The notes beneath the pieces are model-generated. The model was given only the letters and a program-made list of their open reading frames with translations. It was not told the origin of the DNA and made no database searches. A program made the translations under genes and the position numbers. A stretch of 64,000 nt of DNA from Ramlibacter algicola (GTDB taxonomy: Bacteria; Pseudomonadota; Gammaproteobacteria; Burkholderiales; Burkholderiaceae_C): contig NZ_JAEDAO010000001.1 in the NCBI RefSeq assembly GCF_016641735.1, positions 4,030,001 through 4,094,000 on the forward strand. Direction: 5' to 3'. The stretch's first letter is position 1. Every line of letters starts with the position of its first letter. Shown here one piece after another: positions 21,985 to 34,579 of the stretch.

Positions 21985-22416
21985 CTAGGGCTCGATCGAG
22001 GCGCCCCAGGGCGTCACGCGGACCTTGAGGAGGCGCGGGCCGAGCTCGGTGCGGTACGTGATGGCGACGATGGCCGCGCGGCCGACTTCCGAGGACACGT
22101 CCTCGACCTGGCTCAGGGCGACGTTCCAGACCTGGCCTTCCAGGTCCAGGCAGAACGTCGCACGGCCGGCCCCTTCGCCGAAGTCGGCCACCTCGATGCC
22201 CAGCACGCGATGCGCCTTGGCGGCGCCGCATTCCTTGCGGCCGGCGTAGTAGCCGACCGTGACCGCAAAGGGGGAGGCGTAGCCGAAGTCGTACAGCAGC
22301 AGTTGCGCCGGCCGCGGCTTGGGCGCTTCGCGCATCCGGGTGATGGTGGCGGCGCCACACGCGAAGGCCGTGCACAGGCCCAGGAGCAGGAGGGTCAGCG
22401 ACCGCGCGCGAATCAC
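21985..22416 (-). CDS. exported protein, unknown function
   Basis: 143 residues with a Sec signal (hydrophobic about 6-20, cleavage near CGAAT). The mature part has a YDFGYASPFAVTVGYYAG segment and two lone cysteines (KECG, ATFCLD) that could pair in the periplasm. I recognise no family. Transcribed alone; about 110 bases separate it from the YCII gene. Confidence 0.72.
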   Translation of the reverse strand: MIRARSLTLLLLGLCTAFACGAATITRMREAPKPRPAQLLLYDFGYASPFAVTVGYYAGRKECGAAKAHRVLGIEVADFGEGAGRATFCLDLEGQVWNVALSQVEDVSSEVGRAAIVAITYRTELGPRLLKVRVTPWGASIEP

Positions 22417-22565
22417 GGCGCGGGCTTTCGTGGACGGGGTGAACGAGGCGCCACGACGGCCATCAGTGCATGCGGAAGGCGAACCACGACGGTGATCGTA
22501 CCGTCAGGACGTGGGCGGCCGCAAAGAAAACCTGAATGGCGTCGCGGGCAGCGTCTTGTCTTCGG

Positions 22566-22826
22566 TCAGCCGACACCGCGATCCGGTCCGGCTGGCACCA
22601 GCAGGAGGTCATCGCACAGCCGGCCACGGCAACGGTCCGCGAATGCCACCAGTTCGGGCAGGTTGCCGGGATAGCCGTCGTGCAGCGACCGGTCGATCGC
22701 GTAGTACTCCTCGTAGTCGCACAGGCGGTTCGCGACCGGGATCGACAGGTAGTACCGACCCGACTCGAGTTCCCGCCCGATGCTGAAGCGATGCTCGCGG
22801 CTCCAGGCGGTGTCGGCGAACTTCAT
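22566..22826 (-). CDS. small unknown protein
   Basis: 86 residues, no signal or membrane segment. Notable segments are SIGRELESGRYYLSIPVAN, CDYEEYYAIDR and PELVAFADRCRGRLCDDLL. The pattern of aromatic and acidic residues suggests a small structured cytosolic protein. The same general form occurs in proteobacterial genomes as a hypothetical protein; no function is inferred. Probably co-transcribed with the zinc-ribbon-like gene 19 bases upstream. Confidence 0.68.
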   Translation of the reverse strand: MKFADTAWSREHRFSIGRELESGRYYLSIPVANRLCDYEEYYAIDRSLHDGYPGNLPELVAFADRCRGRLCDDLLLVPAGPDRGVG

Positions 22827-22845
22827 CGGGCGCGTCGCGGCGCGG

Positions 22846-23526
22846 TCAGGGCTTCGCCTGGCCCGCGCCGGTGAGGTCCGGCTTCATCGGCCGCTCGACG
22901 GAACGGACCACGCCATGCTTGTGCAAGGCGGCCACTTCGCTGCGGGGAAGGGCCAGCGGGTCGCCTTCGAAGTACGTGGCATCGGTGAGCTGGCCGCCAC
23001 GCATGTCACTCTGGGCCCGCGACATCTTGTCGTAGGCCACCGAGGGCGTGTCGAACTCCACGCGGTCGCCGTCCACGCGGCGCACCCGCAGGACGCCGTA
23101 CATCTCCAGCGACTGCGGCCGCTTCAGCAGCGAGGAGAGATTGGCGAGATAGAGGTCGCCCTTCTGCGGGGAAGCCAGGTAGGCGTCGTACTGTTCGCCG
23201 TTGCGCAAGCCCGCCACCAGGCCGAAAACGATCATGCAGGCGATGCCAGCGACCACGAAGATCCAGGCCTTCGAGGAGGAGGCCGGAATCTTCGGCTTCC
23301 CCAGCTTCGCCTCGACCGCCTGCGTCGCGAGCTTCTCGCCGCGATTGCAGACCTCGCAGACCAGCCCGTACTGCTTGTCCGACAGCCACTTGAACACGTA
23401 CCAGAGGTGGCTGACCTTGTATTGCAGCACCAGCCGGAAGCCGCGTTCCCTCTCGCAAGCCGGGCACGGCTTGCTGCCTTGCGGCCCCAGGTCCATGACC
23501 CCGCTTTTCGATCCCCAAACCAGCAT
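22846..23526 (-). CDS. zinc-ribbon-like membrane protein, unknown function
   Basis: 226 residues. An N-terminal four-cysteine motif (CPAC, then CEVC about 35 residues later) probably binds zinc in the cytosol. One strong membrane helix (AWIFVVAGIACMIVFGLVAG, about 107-126) anchors the protein. A C-terminal domain of about 95 residues follows, probably periplasmic, with beta strands (YGVLRVRRVDGDRVEFD). No close family is recognised. The frame is intact and has an ATG start. Confidence 0.75.
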   Translation of the reverse strand: MLVWGSKSGVMDLGPQGSKPCPACERERGFRLVLQYKVSHLWYVFKWLSDKQYGLVCEVCNRGEKLATQAVEAKLGKPKIPASSSKAWIFVVAGIACMIVFGLVAGLRNGEQYDAYLASPQKGDLYLANLSSLLKRPQSLEMYGVLRVRRVDGDRVEFDTPSVAYDKMSRAQSDMRGGQLTDATYFEGDPLALPRSEVAALHKHGVVRSVERPMKPDLTGAGQAKP

Positions 23527-23678
23527 TGCCCGTCCTCGTCTTCTTGTCGTGCGGATCCGTGGTCACGGCCCGGCGACGGATTGTCGCAGCCGACGCAAGA
23601 TCTCGAGCGTCGTGTTGGATGCTTCGCAACACGTGCTGGCTTGAACGTGCACCTCACCCCACGACTTGTCGTTCCCCT

Positions 23679-24314
23679 TCAGGTCAGCCCCAGCCCCGCA
23701 AACGTGCTGAATTCCGCGGAACTGTCGGGGGGCACCGTCAGGGTGACATCCCTGAGGACGTCGCCGTCGTATTCGGCAATGACCACGCAGCTGCCCAGGG
23801 CCTCGTCGATGTAGCCACCCGCCGCCACGAAGGCGTCGGGATCGATCTGCACGGTGCCTGCCGGCGCCGCGCCGGCCAGCTTCTCGGCCCGGGCGCGTTC
23901 CTTGCCGAGCAGCACCAGGAAGTCCTGCCCGTCCACGTGCGCGCGCGCCACCGTGCAGCGGCCCGTGACGATGCCCATGCGCAGGCGCGTCCGCGCCGTC
24001 CGTTGCACGGCGAGCGCGATGCCCAGCGCGCCACTCGTCGTGGGGCAGCTGACCAGGATGAACTCTCCGGCGCAGGGATCGATCCGGCCGCCGTGCACGC
24101 GGGCGGCCTGGTTCACCGCGGCCACGAGGCTGGTCCGGGTCGTCGGGCCGGCTTGCTCGCATTCGATGGCCACGATGGTCCGCGCGGCGGTGCCGAACTG
24201 CGCATGGCCGGTGCCGTCCTCGAACAGGCTGCGCCACACGCTGGCGGGGAAATGGCGCTGCACCTGGCCGGAGAACTCGTCGAGCAGCGAACTCTTCTCT
24301 TCCACACGGATCAT
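23679..24314 (-). CDS. degenerate class III nucleotide-cyclase-like protein
   Basis: 211 residues. The order of elements resembles a cyclase homology domain: TIVAIECEQAG (strand where cyclases have a metal Asp), a helix with VNQAARVHGGRIDPCAGEFI, LGIALAVQRTA, LRMGIVTGRCTV and an ARAEKLAGAAPAGTVQID end. Neither metal-binding Asp is at its usual place, so it is unlikely to make cAMP or cGMP. A regulatory or binding role is possible. It lies downstream of the chemosensory operon with 129 bases between. The assignment rests on pattern only. Confidence 0.55.
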   Translation of the reverse strand: MIRVEEKSSLLDEFSGQVQRHFPASVWRSLFEDGTGHAQFGTAARTIVAIECEQAGPTTRTSLVAAVNQAARVHGGRIDPCAGEFILVSCPTTSGALGIALAVQRTARTRLRMGIVTGRCTVARAHVDGQDFLVLLGKERARAEKLAGAAPAGTVQIDPDAFVAAGGYIDEALGSCVVIAEYDGDVLRDVTLTVPPDSSAEFSTFAGLGLT

Positions 24315-24365
24315 GGTTGCCTCACTCCTTGGATGAGTGATGACACCATGCGGCGCCGGCGCGGC

Positions 24366-24373
24366 CCTAGGTC
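24366..24373. promoter_or_regulatory. CCTAGGTC element upstream of the cyclase-like gene
   Basis: CCTAGGTC lies about 50 bases before the cyclase-like gene. The same octamer (once with T for the first C) occurs twice upstream of the gene at 35524, at the other end of the chemosensory cluster. A binding site for the cluster's NarL-type regulator is possible but unproven. Confidence 0.35.
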
Positions 24374-24443
24374 AATTGCCGCAGGGGCCGTGCGAGGAAT
24401 CCATCGAGTCCCCGATGGATGGCCGCCGCCGCAGCTCCGGCGG

Positions 24444-25081
24444 TCAGGGCTTCACCAGCCTCTTGCGCACGGCATACAGCGTGAGGCTGGCCACGTCCTT
24501 CAGGTCCAGGCGCTCCATGATCCGCGTGCGGTGGACGTCGACCGTCTTGGAGCTCAGGTCCAGTTCGAAGCCGATCTCCTTCGACGACTTGCCGCTCGCC
24601 AGCATCGTCAGGATCTCGATCTGGCGCGGGGTCAGCAGCTCTTCCACCGTGGGCTCGGCCGGCTGCAGCAGGCGCTCGGCGACGCCCCGGCCGAAATAGG
24701 TGCCGGTCGCCATCACGTTGTGCAGGGCCATCTCCAGGTCGAACCGCGGCGCGTCCTTGCGCACGAAACCGCTGGCACCGTTGGCCACCGCGCGCTTCAC
24801 GTCCTCGATCGAGTTGGTCATGGATAGCATGATCACGTGCAGCCTGGGATAGCGCTCCCGGATCCGGCGCACGGCCGTGATGCCGTCCATGCCCGGCATG
24901 TCGATGTCGGTGATCACCACGTCGGGCTGGACCGATTCCAGAAGCTGCAGCAGTTCGGCACCGTCGCTGGCCTCGGCGACGACCTCCACGTCCTTCATCT
25001 GCGACAGCAGGGAGCGGATGCCGGACCGCACGAGCTCGTGGTCGTCGGCGAGCACCACCCGGATGGCCTGGCTGGCGGGCA

Positions 25082-25085
<4 letters not shown>
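24444..25085 (-). CDS. NarL/FixJ-family response regulator
   Basis: 213 residues. Receiver domain with phospho-acceptor Asp in PDVVITDIDMPGMDG and a LuxR-type helix-turn-helix (LTPRQIEILTMLASGKSSKE, SSKTVDVHR). It probably receives phosphate from the hybrid kinase encoded just upstream. The two genes overlap as ATGA, so they are translationally coupled. It is the last gene of the Wsp-like operon and takes the place of the diguanylate cyclase WspR, so the pathway's output would be transcription. Confidence 0.95.
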
Positions 25086-27712
<2,627 letters not shown>

Positions 27713-27722
27713 GATGGCTCCA

Positions 27723-28817
27723 TCAGCCGGGGACGGGGTGGGCGAGCGCGACCAGCGCGTCGGCGATGCGCTCGGGGGGCAGGATCTGCGCGGCGGCATT
27801 CAGCGCGATGGCCGAGCCCGGCATGCCGTGCACGACCGAGCTGCCCTGGTCCTGGGCGATGGTCGCCGCGCCGCGGTCGTTCATGGCCTTCAGTTCCCGG
27901 GCGCCGTCGTGGCCCATGCCGGTGAGCAACACGCCCACGGCGGCCGGCCCGCAGTGCTCGGCCAGGCTGCGGAACAGGAACGACACGGCGGGGCGCACGT
28001 GGTTCTCCGGCCGCTCGCGACTGAGGACGATGCGGCCGTGCGCGCCGATGCCCATGTGGAAGTCGTCGGGCGCGAGGTAGACGTGGCCCGGCAGCGGCTC
28101 GATGCCGTAGGAGGCGATGCGCACCTGCAGGCCGGTGGTTTCCGCCAGCCACGCCACCATGCCCGCGAGGAACCCCGGCGCGATGTGCTGCACCACCAGC
28201 ACCGGCAGCGGGAAGGATCTCGGCAGGCCGCCCAGGATGGTCTGCAGCACCGGCGGCCCGCCGGTGGAGGCGCCGATGCCCACGATGCGCGGCGCGGTCG
28301 CGCAGCTCCCGTTGGGCGGTTTCGTCGCGAGCGACTCCGGACCGGCGCCCGCGTGCGGCCGCGGCCGGCGGCGCACCACCTTCACCTCCGACATGAGCCG
28401 CACCGTTTCCAGGAGGTGGGCCACCTTGGCGGCGAACTGCGGGTCGTCCTGGGCCAGCGGCTTCTCGATGCAGGCGATGGCGCCCGCCTCGAGGGCGCGA
28501 AAGGCGATCGCGGCGTCCCGGGTGTTGCTGACCGCGCTGCACACCACGATCGGCAGCGGCTGGCTTTCCATGATCCGCCGCGTGGCCTCGAACCCGTCCA
28601 TCCGTGGCATGTGGATGTCCATCAGGACGACGTCGGGCTTGGCCTGCTGCACGAACTGCAACGCCGCGTCGCCGTCGCTCACGGCGCCGACCACATCGAT
28701 GCGGGGGTCGGACTGCAGCAGGCGCACCAGCAGCAGGCGCGCGACGCTGGAGTCCTCCGCCACCAGCACCTTGATGGCTGCGCGCCCCGAGTCCTTCATG
28801 GCCGATGCATCGGTCAC
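27723..28817 (-). CDS. cheB: CheB-type protein-glutamate methylesterase
   Basis: 364 residues. Receiver domain with Asp67 (VVLMDIHMP), linker, and methylesterase domain with the catalytic triad: Ser184 in GIGASTGGP, His211 in VVQHIAPG and Asp in LLTGMGHDGA. It removes receptor methyl groups for adaptation, and corresponds to WspF in Wsp systems. The GTG start overlaps the cheA stop by four bases (GTGA). Confidence 0.95.
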   Translation of the reverse strand: MTDASAMKDSGRAAIKVLVAEDSSVARLLLVRLLQSDPRIDVVGAVSDGDAALQFVQQAKPDVVLMDIHMPRMDGFEATRRIMESQPLPIVVCSAVSNTRDAAIAFRALEAGAIACIEKPLAQDDPQFAAKVAHLLETVRLMSEVKVVRRRPRPHAGAGPESLATKPPNGSCATAPRIVGIGASTGGPPVLQTILGGLPRSFPLPVLVVQHIAPGFLAGMVAWLAETTGLQVRIASYGIEPLPGHVYLAPDDFHMGIGAHGRIVLSRERPENHVRPAVSFLFRSLAEHCGPAAVGVLLTGMGHDGARELKAMNDRGAATIAQDQGSSVVHGMPGSAIALNAAAQILPPERIADALVALAHPVPG

Positions 28818-30952
28818 AGCAGCCGCCCCACGGCTTCGAGCAGGGTGCTCTGGTCGAAGCTGCTCTTGACGATGTAGGCGTTGGCGCCGACGTCGACGCC
28901 GCGCTCGCGGTGCTCGCGGCTGTCCAGCGCCGTCACCAGCACCACCGGCAGCTCGGCGAGCTTGCGGTCGCCGCGGATGCGCGCGGTGAGGTCGAAGCCG
29001 TTCAGGCGCGGCATTTCCACGTCGGACACGACGAGGTCGAAGGCTTCGGCCCGCAGGCGGTTGAAGGCGTCCAGCCCGTCCAGCGCGGTGGTCACGCGAT
29101 AGCCCGCGCTTTCCAGGATGCCCTTGATCAGCATGCGCGAGGTGATGGAGTCCTCGGCCACCAGGATGGATGGCCTCGGAGTCGACGACGGAGCGGGCGC
29201 GTCGCGCGCCTCGACCGGGCGCGGCGGCGCACGGCGCGCCGAATGCAGCAGGTCACCCACGTGCAGGATGAATGCGATGCCGCCGGTCGGCAGCACGGTC
29301 GCGGAAGCCACGTTGCGCACGCGCACCAGCGGTGGCAGCAGCGGCTTGGCCAGGAACTCCTGTTCGTCCAGCACCTCGTCGACGGCGAAGGCCACGCGCT
29401 CGTCGCCGCTGCCCGCGATCACCAGCGGCGTGCCTCTTGCGGCAGCACCGGTGGGCTGCGTGTCCGGCAACTCCAGCAAGTGCGCCAGCCGCACCACCGG
29501 CAGCACGCGGCCGTCCAGCGCGATCGTGTCGCGGCCTTCGACAGTGCGGATGGCGTCGCCGCGCGCGATCGTGGCGCGTTCGACGTGCGGCGTCGGCAGC
29601 ACGAGCATCCGTCCCGCCGCTTGCACCAGGATGCCGCGGAACGTGGCCCGCATCGCCGGCACGACGATGCGAAAGGTGGTGCCCGCCCCGGGTCGGCTTT
29701 CCACCGCCACGTCGCCGCCGAGCCGGACCGCCCTTTCCTGCACGATGGCCAGGCCAAGGCCGCGTCCGGACAACTCGGTGAGCATCGGGCTGGTGGACAC
29801 GCCGGACCGGAAGATGAGGGCCTGCGCCTGCGCGTCGGTCAGTGCGGCCACTTCCGCGCCGGTGGCCGCGCCGTGCTTCACGGCCGACGCCTTCACCTTC
29901 GCCGTGTCGATGCCGGCGCCATCGTCGCCGAGCGTGATCTGCACCTTGCTGCCCGCCAGCTGCTGCAGCGCCAGGCGCACCTGCGCGCGCGCCGGCTTGC
30001 CGTGCCGCACGCGCTCGGCCGGCGCTTCGATGCCATGGTCGACGCAGTTGCGCAGCAGGTGGATCAGCGGATCCTTCAGCGTGTCGAGGACCTGCTTGTC
30101 CAGCACGATGTCCTCGCCCTCGACCTGCAGGTCCGCTTCCTTGCCCTGTTCGCGGCACAGGTTGCGCACCAGCGCGGGCAGCGGCGCCGCGATGGTGGAG
30201 AACGGCAGCTGCAGCAGCTTCTTCGAATTGGCCACCAGCTCGTCGACCAGCTTGCCGACGGCGGTGCGCTCCTGCTCCGCCACGCGGACCAGGCCGGTGA
30301 CCTGGCGCTCCAGGGCCTGCAAGCGCTCCCGTGTCTCGCCGCCCGCGGCGGCGGACTCGCGGCGCCAGGCCTGCACGCGCTGCGCCAGCCCGCGCAAGTC
30401 CGCCACGCGCTGGCCGGCTCCAAGCTTCACCGCCAGCATTTCCTCCGCCTCGAGCAGGCGGGCGTCGAGGGCGTCGACGCCCACGCGCACCGTCGCCGCG
30501 CCGGGCGCGGCCTCGGGCATCGCGCCGGCCGACGGCTGCGGTTGCGCCGGTGCAGGCGCCGCGGGCGCGAATGCGGGGACGACCGCGTGCGTGCGCTGCG
30601 GCTGCGTCGTTGCATAACCCGGCGCACCGACCAGCGCCGCCGCGCGCGTCACCCGCGAATGCAGCTGGTCCAGCACGGCAGGTGTCGGCTCGCTCTCGCG
30701 CCGCTTCCAGGCCGCGAAGATGTCTTCCAGCGCCTGGCACACCGATTCGACGTCGCGCAACTCCACCGCGCGTGCGGCGCCCTTGAGGCTGTGCGCCGCG
30801 CGGAACACATCCTCCACGATGGCATGGCGCTGCGCGGGCGCGCCACCGCGTTCCAGCTGCAGCAGGCCGGTGGAGATGACGTGCAGGTGCTCCTCGGCCT
30901 CCACGCGGAAGGTCGCGCGCAGCTGCTGGAGGAAGTCATCCGTGGAGCTCAT
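28814..30952 (-). CDS. cheA: CheA-type hybrid kinase with C-terminal receiver (WspE-like)
   Basis: 712 residues. Hpt domain with phospho-acceptor His54 in AHSLKGAARA, a Pro/Ala-rich linker, a dimerisation helix pair, HATPase_c (HLLRNCVDHGIE, DDGAGID, GRGLGLAIV), a CheW-like domain and a C-terminal receiver (FDLVVSDVEMPRLNG). It lacks a clear P2 CheY-binding domain. The CheA-REC layout is that of WspE. It should phosphorylate its own receiver, CheB and the receiver domains encoded downstream. Twelve bases separate it from the receptor gene. Confidence 0.94.
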   Translation of the reverse strand: MSSTDDFLQQLRATFRVEAEEHLHVISTGLLQLERGGAPAQRHAIVEDVFRAAHSLKGAARAVELRDVESVCQALEDIFAAWKRRESEPTPAVLDQLHSRVTRAAALVGAPGYATTQPQRTHAVVPAFAPAAPAPAQPQPSAGAMPEAAPGAATVRVGVDALDARLLEAEEMLAVKLGAGQRVADLRGLAQRVQAWRRESAAAGGETRERLQALERQVTGLVRVAEQERTAVGKLVDELVANSKKLLQLPFSTIAAPLPALVRNLCREQGKEADLQVEGEDIVLDKQVLDTLKDPLIHLLRNCVDHGIEAPAERVRHGKPARAQVRLALQQLAGSKVQITLGDDGAGIDTAKVKASAVKHGAATGAEVAALTDAQAQALIFRSGVSTSPMLTELSGRGLGLAIVQERAVRLGGDVAVESRPGAGTTFRIVVPAMRATFRGILVQAAGRMLVLPTPHVERATIARGDAIRTVEGRDTIALDGRVLPVVRLAHLLELPDTQPTGAAARGTPLVIAGSGDERVAFAVDEVLDEQEFLAKPLLPPLVRVRNVASATVLPTGGIAFILHVGDLLHSARRAPPRPVEARDAPAPSSTPRPSILVAEDSITSRMLIKGILESAGYRVTTALDGLDAFNRLRAEAFDLVVSDVEMPRLNGFDLTARIRGDRKLAELPVVLVTALDSREHRERGVDVGANAYIVKSSFDQSTLLEAVGRLL

Positions 30953-30964
30953 GCCAGGGGGCGT

Positions 30965-32692
30965 CTACAGGCTGTAGCCGGCGACGATCCGCTGCAGCCG
31001 CTGCCCCGTCTCGTTCAGGTTGCGCGCAGCGGTTTCCAGCTGGCGCGCGCTCACCATGTTCTGGCTGCTCGCCTGCTTGATGCTCTCCATCGCGGCGGCC
31101 ACCTGGTCGACGCCGACCAGCTGCTGCTGGCTCGACGCGGCGATCTGCGTCGCGGCCTGAGCCGCTTCGCCCACGCTGCCGGCCAGCGCCTGGATCGCGT
31201 CGCTGGCGATCTCGGTCTGGCGGCTGCCGGCCTCGACGGCCTGCCCGCCCTGCTGCGTCGCGGTCACCGCCTGCACGGCAGCGGCCTGGATGTCGCCGAG
31301 GATGGCGCGCACCTCGCCGGTGGCCTGCCGCGATTGCGCCGCCAGGCTGCGCACCTCCTGCGCCACCACGCCGAAGCCCTTGCCGTGCTCGCCGGCCTTC
31401 GCCGCCTCGATGGCGGCGTTGACGGCCAACAGGTTGGACTGGACCGCGAGGTCTTCCACCGTGGCGATGATCTGGCCGATGGTCTGGTTGTGCTCCGACA
31501 GGCCGGCCATGCTGGTGGCGATGGCGTCCATCTGCTGGCGGATGCGGGTCATGCCGGCGCCGACGTCGTCCGCCGACTTGCGCCCATCGTGCGATCCCTG
31601 CACCGCCTTCTGCGCGGTGTCGGACACGTGCCGCGCCTTCTGGCTCGCGAGTTCCGCGGTCTGCCGCACCTCCTCCACCGTGGCCGTCGTCTCGGCCACA
31701 GCGGCCGCCGACTGGCTGGCGCTGGCGGCCAACTGGGCCGTCGAGGCGACGATCTCGCTGGCCGATGCGCCCAGCACGTTGGCGGCTTCGACGATGTCGC
31801 CGATCTGCTGCCGCAAGGTGGCGCTCATGCGCTGGAAAGCGATGCCCAGCAGGTCGTCGGCAGATTGCGCGTTGATGGTGGTGCGCAGGTCGCCGGCGGC
31901 CATCTGCTCCGCGGCGTTCGCGATCTCGCGCAGGTAGTGCGTCATCTGGCCGAAGGCCAGCGCCAGCGCGCCGACCTCGTCGCTGCGGTCCTTCGCGGGA
32001 ACGTCGACGCGGATGTCGCCGGCCTTGATGCGCTCGGCGCAGGCCGTCAACTGCTGCAGCGGCACGGAGATGTTGCGGGTGATCAGGAATCCCGCCAGCA
32101 GCGCCAGCGCCAGCGCCGCCCCCGTGCCGAGCACGATGGTGCGGCGGGCGTTCTCGCCGTTGGTGTCCGCTTCCTCCACGCGTTCCTTCAGCAGCGCGCG
32201 CCCCTCGGCCTGCATCTCGCCGACCAGGCGCGCGATGTCGCCATCGACCGTGAGGCTCTGGCCGGACTTGATCCGCTGCATCGTGCCTTTCAGGCCCTCG
32301 GTGCCGAACAGCTTCGAGGTGTTGCGCACGTGGTCGAGCCGGGTGCGCACCAGCGGCTCCAGCGCATCCAGGCGCTGCTGCTGCCGCGGGTTGTCGAGCG
32401 TGGCCGCGCGCACGCGCTGCAGCACGCCCGGCAGGCGTTCCGCGGCGGCACGCGACTCCTCCAGGAAGCCTTGTTCCTCGGTCAGGTAGTAGCTGCGGCT
32501 TCCCAGCTCCGCCTCGCGCAGCAAGGGCAGCACGCGGTCGAGCTCCTCGAGCAGCAGGTACGAGTGCTTGCGCAGGTTGGAGGCCTGGATCAGCTCAGAG
32601 GTGGCGAAGTAGGAGGCCGCGCCGACCAGCATGAAGATGACCAGCGACAGCCCGAAGCCGGTGGCGATCTTGGTTCCGACGTTCCACTTCAT
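30965..32692 (-). CDS. methyl-accepting chemotaxis protein
   Basis: 575 residues. Membrane helices at about 10-30 and 190-210 enclose a roughly 150-residue helical periplasmic domain of the CHASE3/four-helix type. A HAMP domain ([20 protein letters not shown]) and a second HAMP-like stretch follow. The signalling tip has [20 protein letters not shown] and [15 protein letters not shown]. Glutamine/glutamate-rich helices are available for CheR/CheB. It corresponds to WspA in position and layout. No C-terminal CheR-docking pentapeptide is seen. Confidence 0.95.
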   Translation of the reverse strand: MKWNVGTKIATGFGLSLVIFMLVGAASYFATSELIQASNLRKHSYLLLEELDRVLPLLREAELGSRSYYLTEEQGFLEESRAAAERLPGVLQRVRAATLDNPRQQQRLDALEPLVRTRLDHVRNTSKLFGTEGLKGTMQRIKSGQSLTVDGDIARLVGEMQAEGRALLKERVEEADTNGENARRTIVLGTGAALALALLAGFLITRNISVPLQQLTACAERIKAGDIRVDVPAKDRSDEVGALALAFGQMTHYLREIANAAEQMAAGDLRTTINAQSADDLLGIAFQRMSATLRQQIGDIVEAANVLGASASEIVASTAQLAASASQSAAAVAETTATVEEVRQTAELASQKARHVSDTAQKAVQGSHDGRKSADDVGAGMTRIRQQMDAIATSMAGLSEHNQTIGQIIATVEDLAVQSNLLAVNAAIEAAKAGEHGKGFGVVAQEVRSLAAQSRQATGEVRAILGDIQAAAVQAVTATQQGGQAVEAGSRQTEIASDAIQALAGSVGEAAQAATQIAASSQQQLVGVDQVAAAMESIKQASSQNMVSARQLETAARNLNETGQRLQRIVAGYSL

Positions 32693-32717
32693 GCGACCGT
32701 CCCTCGTTGGTGGTTCT

Positions 32718-33260
32718 TCATGGGTTCACTTCCTCGTTCACGATCATTCGCGGATCGGCCAGCATCCGCGGCAGGTCCAGCACGAGCAGCCGGTCGGCCG
32801 CCATGCCCATCACGTAGTCGCCCGACACGCCGTCGGGCGGCAGCACCGCGGGCTGCAGGTGCCCGCGCTGCTCGGTGCGCACGCCGGCGATCGCACCCGC
32901 CAGCACGCCCAGTTCGAGATCGCCGCTGCGCACGAGCACGGCGTGGTGCACGTCCGCAAGGCCTTGCGCGGGCAGGCCGAAGAACTTGCGGATGTCGATC
33001 ACCGTCGTGATGCGGCCGCGGACGTTGGCCACGCCGGCGACGAAGGACGGCGTGCAGGGAACCGGCGTCAAATCGCCGAGCGGCAGCACTTCCTGCACGT
33101 GGCGCGTCTCGATCGCGTAACGGTCGCGGGCGAGCCGGAATTCGAGCAGTTCGATGCTCACGCCATGCTGCACAGGCTCCTCGCGCTGCGCCAGCGCGAG
33201 GGCGCGCGCGTGGAGGACGCTGGCCAGGTCGTTGGCGGCGGTGGTCGCGCGCTGCTTCAC
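32718..33260 (-). CDS. cheW: CheW-type coupling protein (second copy)
   Basis: 180 residues. Single CheW domain (about 33-170; [40 protein letters not shown]) with an extra N-terminal helix of about 30 residues. It links the receptor tip to CheA, like WspB or WspD. ATGA overlap with the cheR stop. Confidence 0.93.
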   Translation of the reverse strand: MKQRATTAANDLASVLHARALALAQREEPVQHGVSIELLEFRLARDRYAIETRHVQEVLPLGDLTPVPCTPSFVAGVANVRGRITTVIDIRKFFGLPAQGLADVHHAVLVRSGDLELGVLAGAIAGVRTEQRGHLQPAVLPPDGVSGDYVMGMAADRLLVLDLPRMLADPRMIVNEEVNP

Positions 33261-34579
33261 GACGTGTCCCTTCCTGCCGGCATGGACCGCACGATGTGCG
33301 CGAGCCGGCCGGCATTCAGGCCGTCTCCATGCGGCAGCAGGTCGCCGGGCTGGTGGCTGTCCAGCAGCCGCTGCACGGTGGCGAAATGGCGCGCGGCGTC
33401 GATGCCGCGCCCCTCCTGGCGCGCGATGTTGCCGAGGGCGAAATGCGCCAGCACGAAGCCGGGCTCCAGGAAGACGGCCCGGCGCAACGACGCCCGCGCG
33501 CCTTCATGCGCGCCCTGCTCGGCCAGCACCATGGCGAGCAGGTAGTGCGCCGCGGGGTCGAGCTTGTCGGCGGCGACCCAGCGCTCGCACCAGGCCAGCG
33601 CCTCGGCGAGCCGGCCCTCGTCGGCAAGGGAGCGCGCGTGTCGCGCGGCGCTCGGCGGCGCCGCTTGCACCGGGGCCGCAGCAACGTGCGCGGCCAGCGG
33701 CGCGGTGGGCAGCGTCTTCGCCGCGTCCGCGCTCTTGCGGTACAGGATCGCCCCCGGGTAGTTCACCGTGGAGAACGCCGCGAAGAGGTCCTGCGAGGTT
33801 TCGCTCGGGCTGACGGCCAGCCAGCCGCCGTGCACCAGCGAGCCGTGCAACCTGGCCACTGCGCGCGCGACCTGCGGCGGCGTGAAGTACATCAGCACGT
33901 TGCGGCAGAAGATCACGTCCATCGCACTGGTCTCGCTCCCCCGCGGCGGGAACTCGTCGGCGACGAGGTTCAGGAACTCGAAGTTCACGAGCTTGCGCAG
34001 GGCCGGCGAGACCACGTAGCGGCCACCCGGGCGCTGCTCGAACCAGGACTGCTTGACCGACGCAGGCACGTTGCGGAACGACCACTCGCCGTAGACGCCG
34101 GCGGCGGCCTTCTCCAGCGCGGCCGGATTGATGTCGGTAGCCGTGATCGTGACGCGCCAGTCGGCGATGTCCGGCAGCAGCTGGTGCAGCAGGATCGCGA
34201 GCGAATAGGCCTCCTCGCCGCTCGCGCAGCCGGCGCTCCAGAGCCGCAGCCGCTGGTCGCGCCCGCGGCGGCGCCGGACCAGGTCGGGAAGCACCCGCCG
34301 CGACAGCGCGTCGAGCAGGTGCGGGTCACGCAGGAAGTAGGTTTCGCCGATGGTGAGGTGGCGCGCCAGCACCTGCTGCTGCGTCACGTCCATCCGCGAC
34401 CGGGTCAAGGTGCGGATGCATGCCGCCGTGTCGGGCAGGCCGAGGTCCTGCGCGGCGTGGCGCACGCCGCGCGCGAGGTCGTCGTAGCGCTCCGGCGGGA
34501 AGTGCAGCCCGATGTGCTGTGCCACCGCGTCGCTGACGTGCGCCCACTGCGCCGGGGCGACGCTGTCGTTGTTCATCAT
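33257..34579 (-). CDS. cheR: CheR-type methyltransferase with C-terminal TPR-like region (WspC-like)
   Basis: 440 residues. N-terminal helical CheR domain, then a SAM-dependent methyltransferase domain (LWSAGCASGEEAYSLAIL, ITATDINPAAL, IFCRNVLMYF). A C-terminal TPR-like helical tail follows (about 310-420; AEALAWCERWVAADKLDPAA, VLAHFALGNIARQEG). The tail marks the WspC type, which does not need a receptor pentapeptide. It methylates glutamates of the receptor. ATGA overlaps join it to cheW genes on both sides. Confidence 0.94.
   Translation of the reverse strand: MMNNDSVAPAQWAHVSDAVAQHIGLHFPPERYDDLARGVRHAAQDLGLPDTAACIRTLTRSRMDVTQQQVLARHLTIGETYFLRDPHLLDALSRRVLPDLVRRRRGRDQRLRLWSAGCASGEEAYSLAILLHQLLPDIADWRVTITATDINPAALEKAAAGVYGEWSFRNVPASVKQSWFEQRPGGRYVVSPALRKLVNFEFLNLVADEFPPRGSETSAMDVIFCRNVLMYFTPPQVARAVARLHGSLVHGGWLAVSPSETSQDLFAAFSTVNYPGAILYRKSADAAKTLPTAPLAAHVAAAPVQAAPPSAARHARSLADEGRLAEALAWCERWVAADKLDPAAHYLLAMVLAEQGAHEGARASLRRAVFLEPGFVLAHFALGNIARQEGRGIDAARHFATVQRLLDSHQPGDLLPHGDGLNAGRLAHIVRSMPAGRDTS

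Noticed and set aside
28805..33010. A 1401-codon plus-strand frame across the chemosensory genes
   Set aside because: Antisense shadow of cheA, the receptor and cheW, which have full sets of motifs and ATGA/GTGA overlaps on the minus strand.
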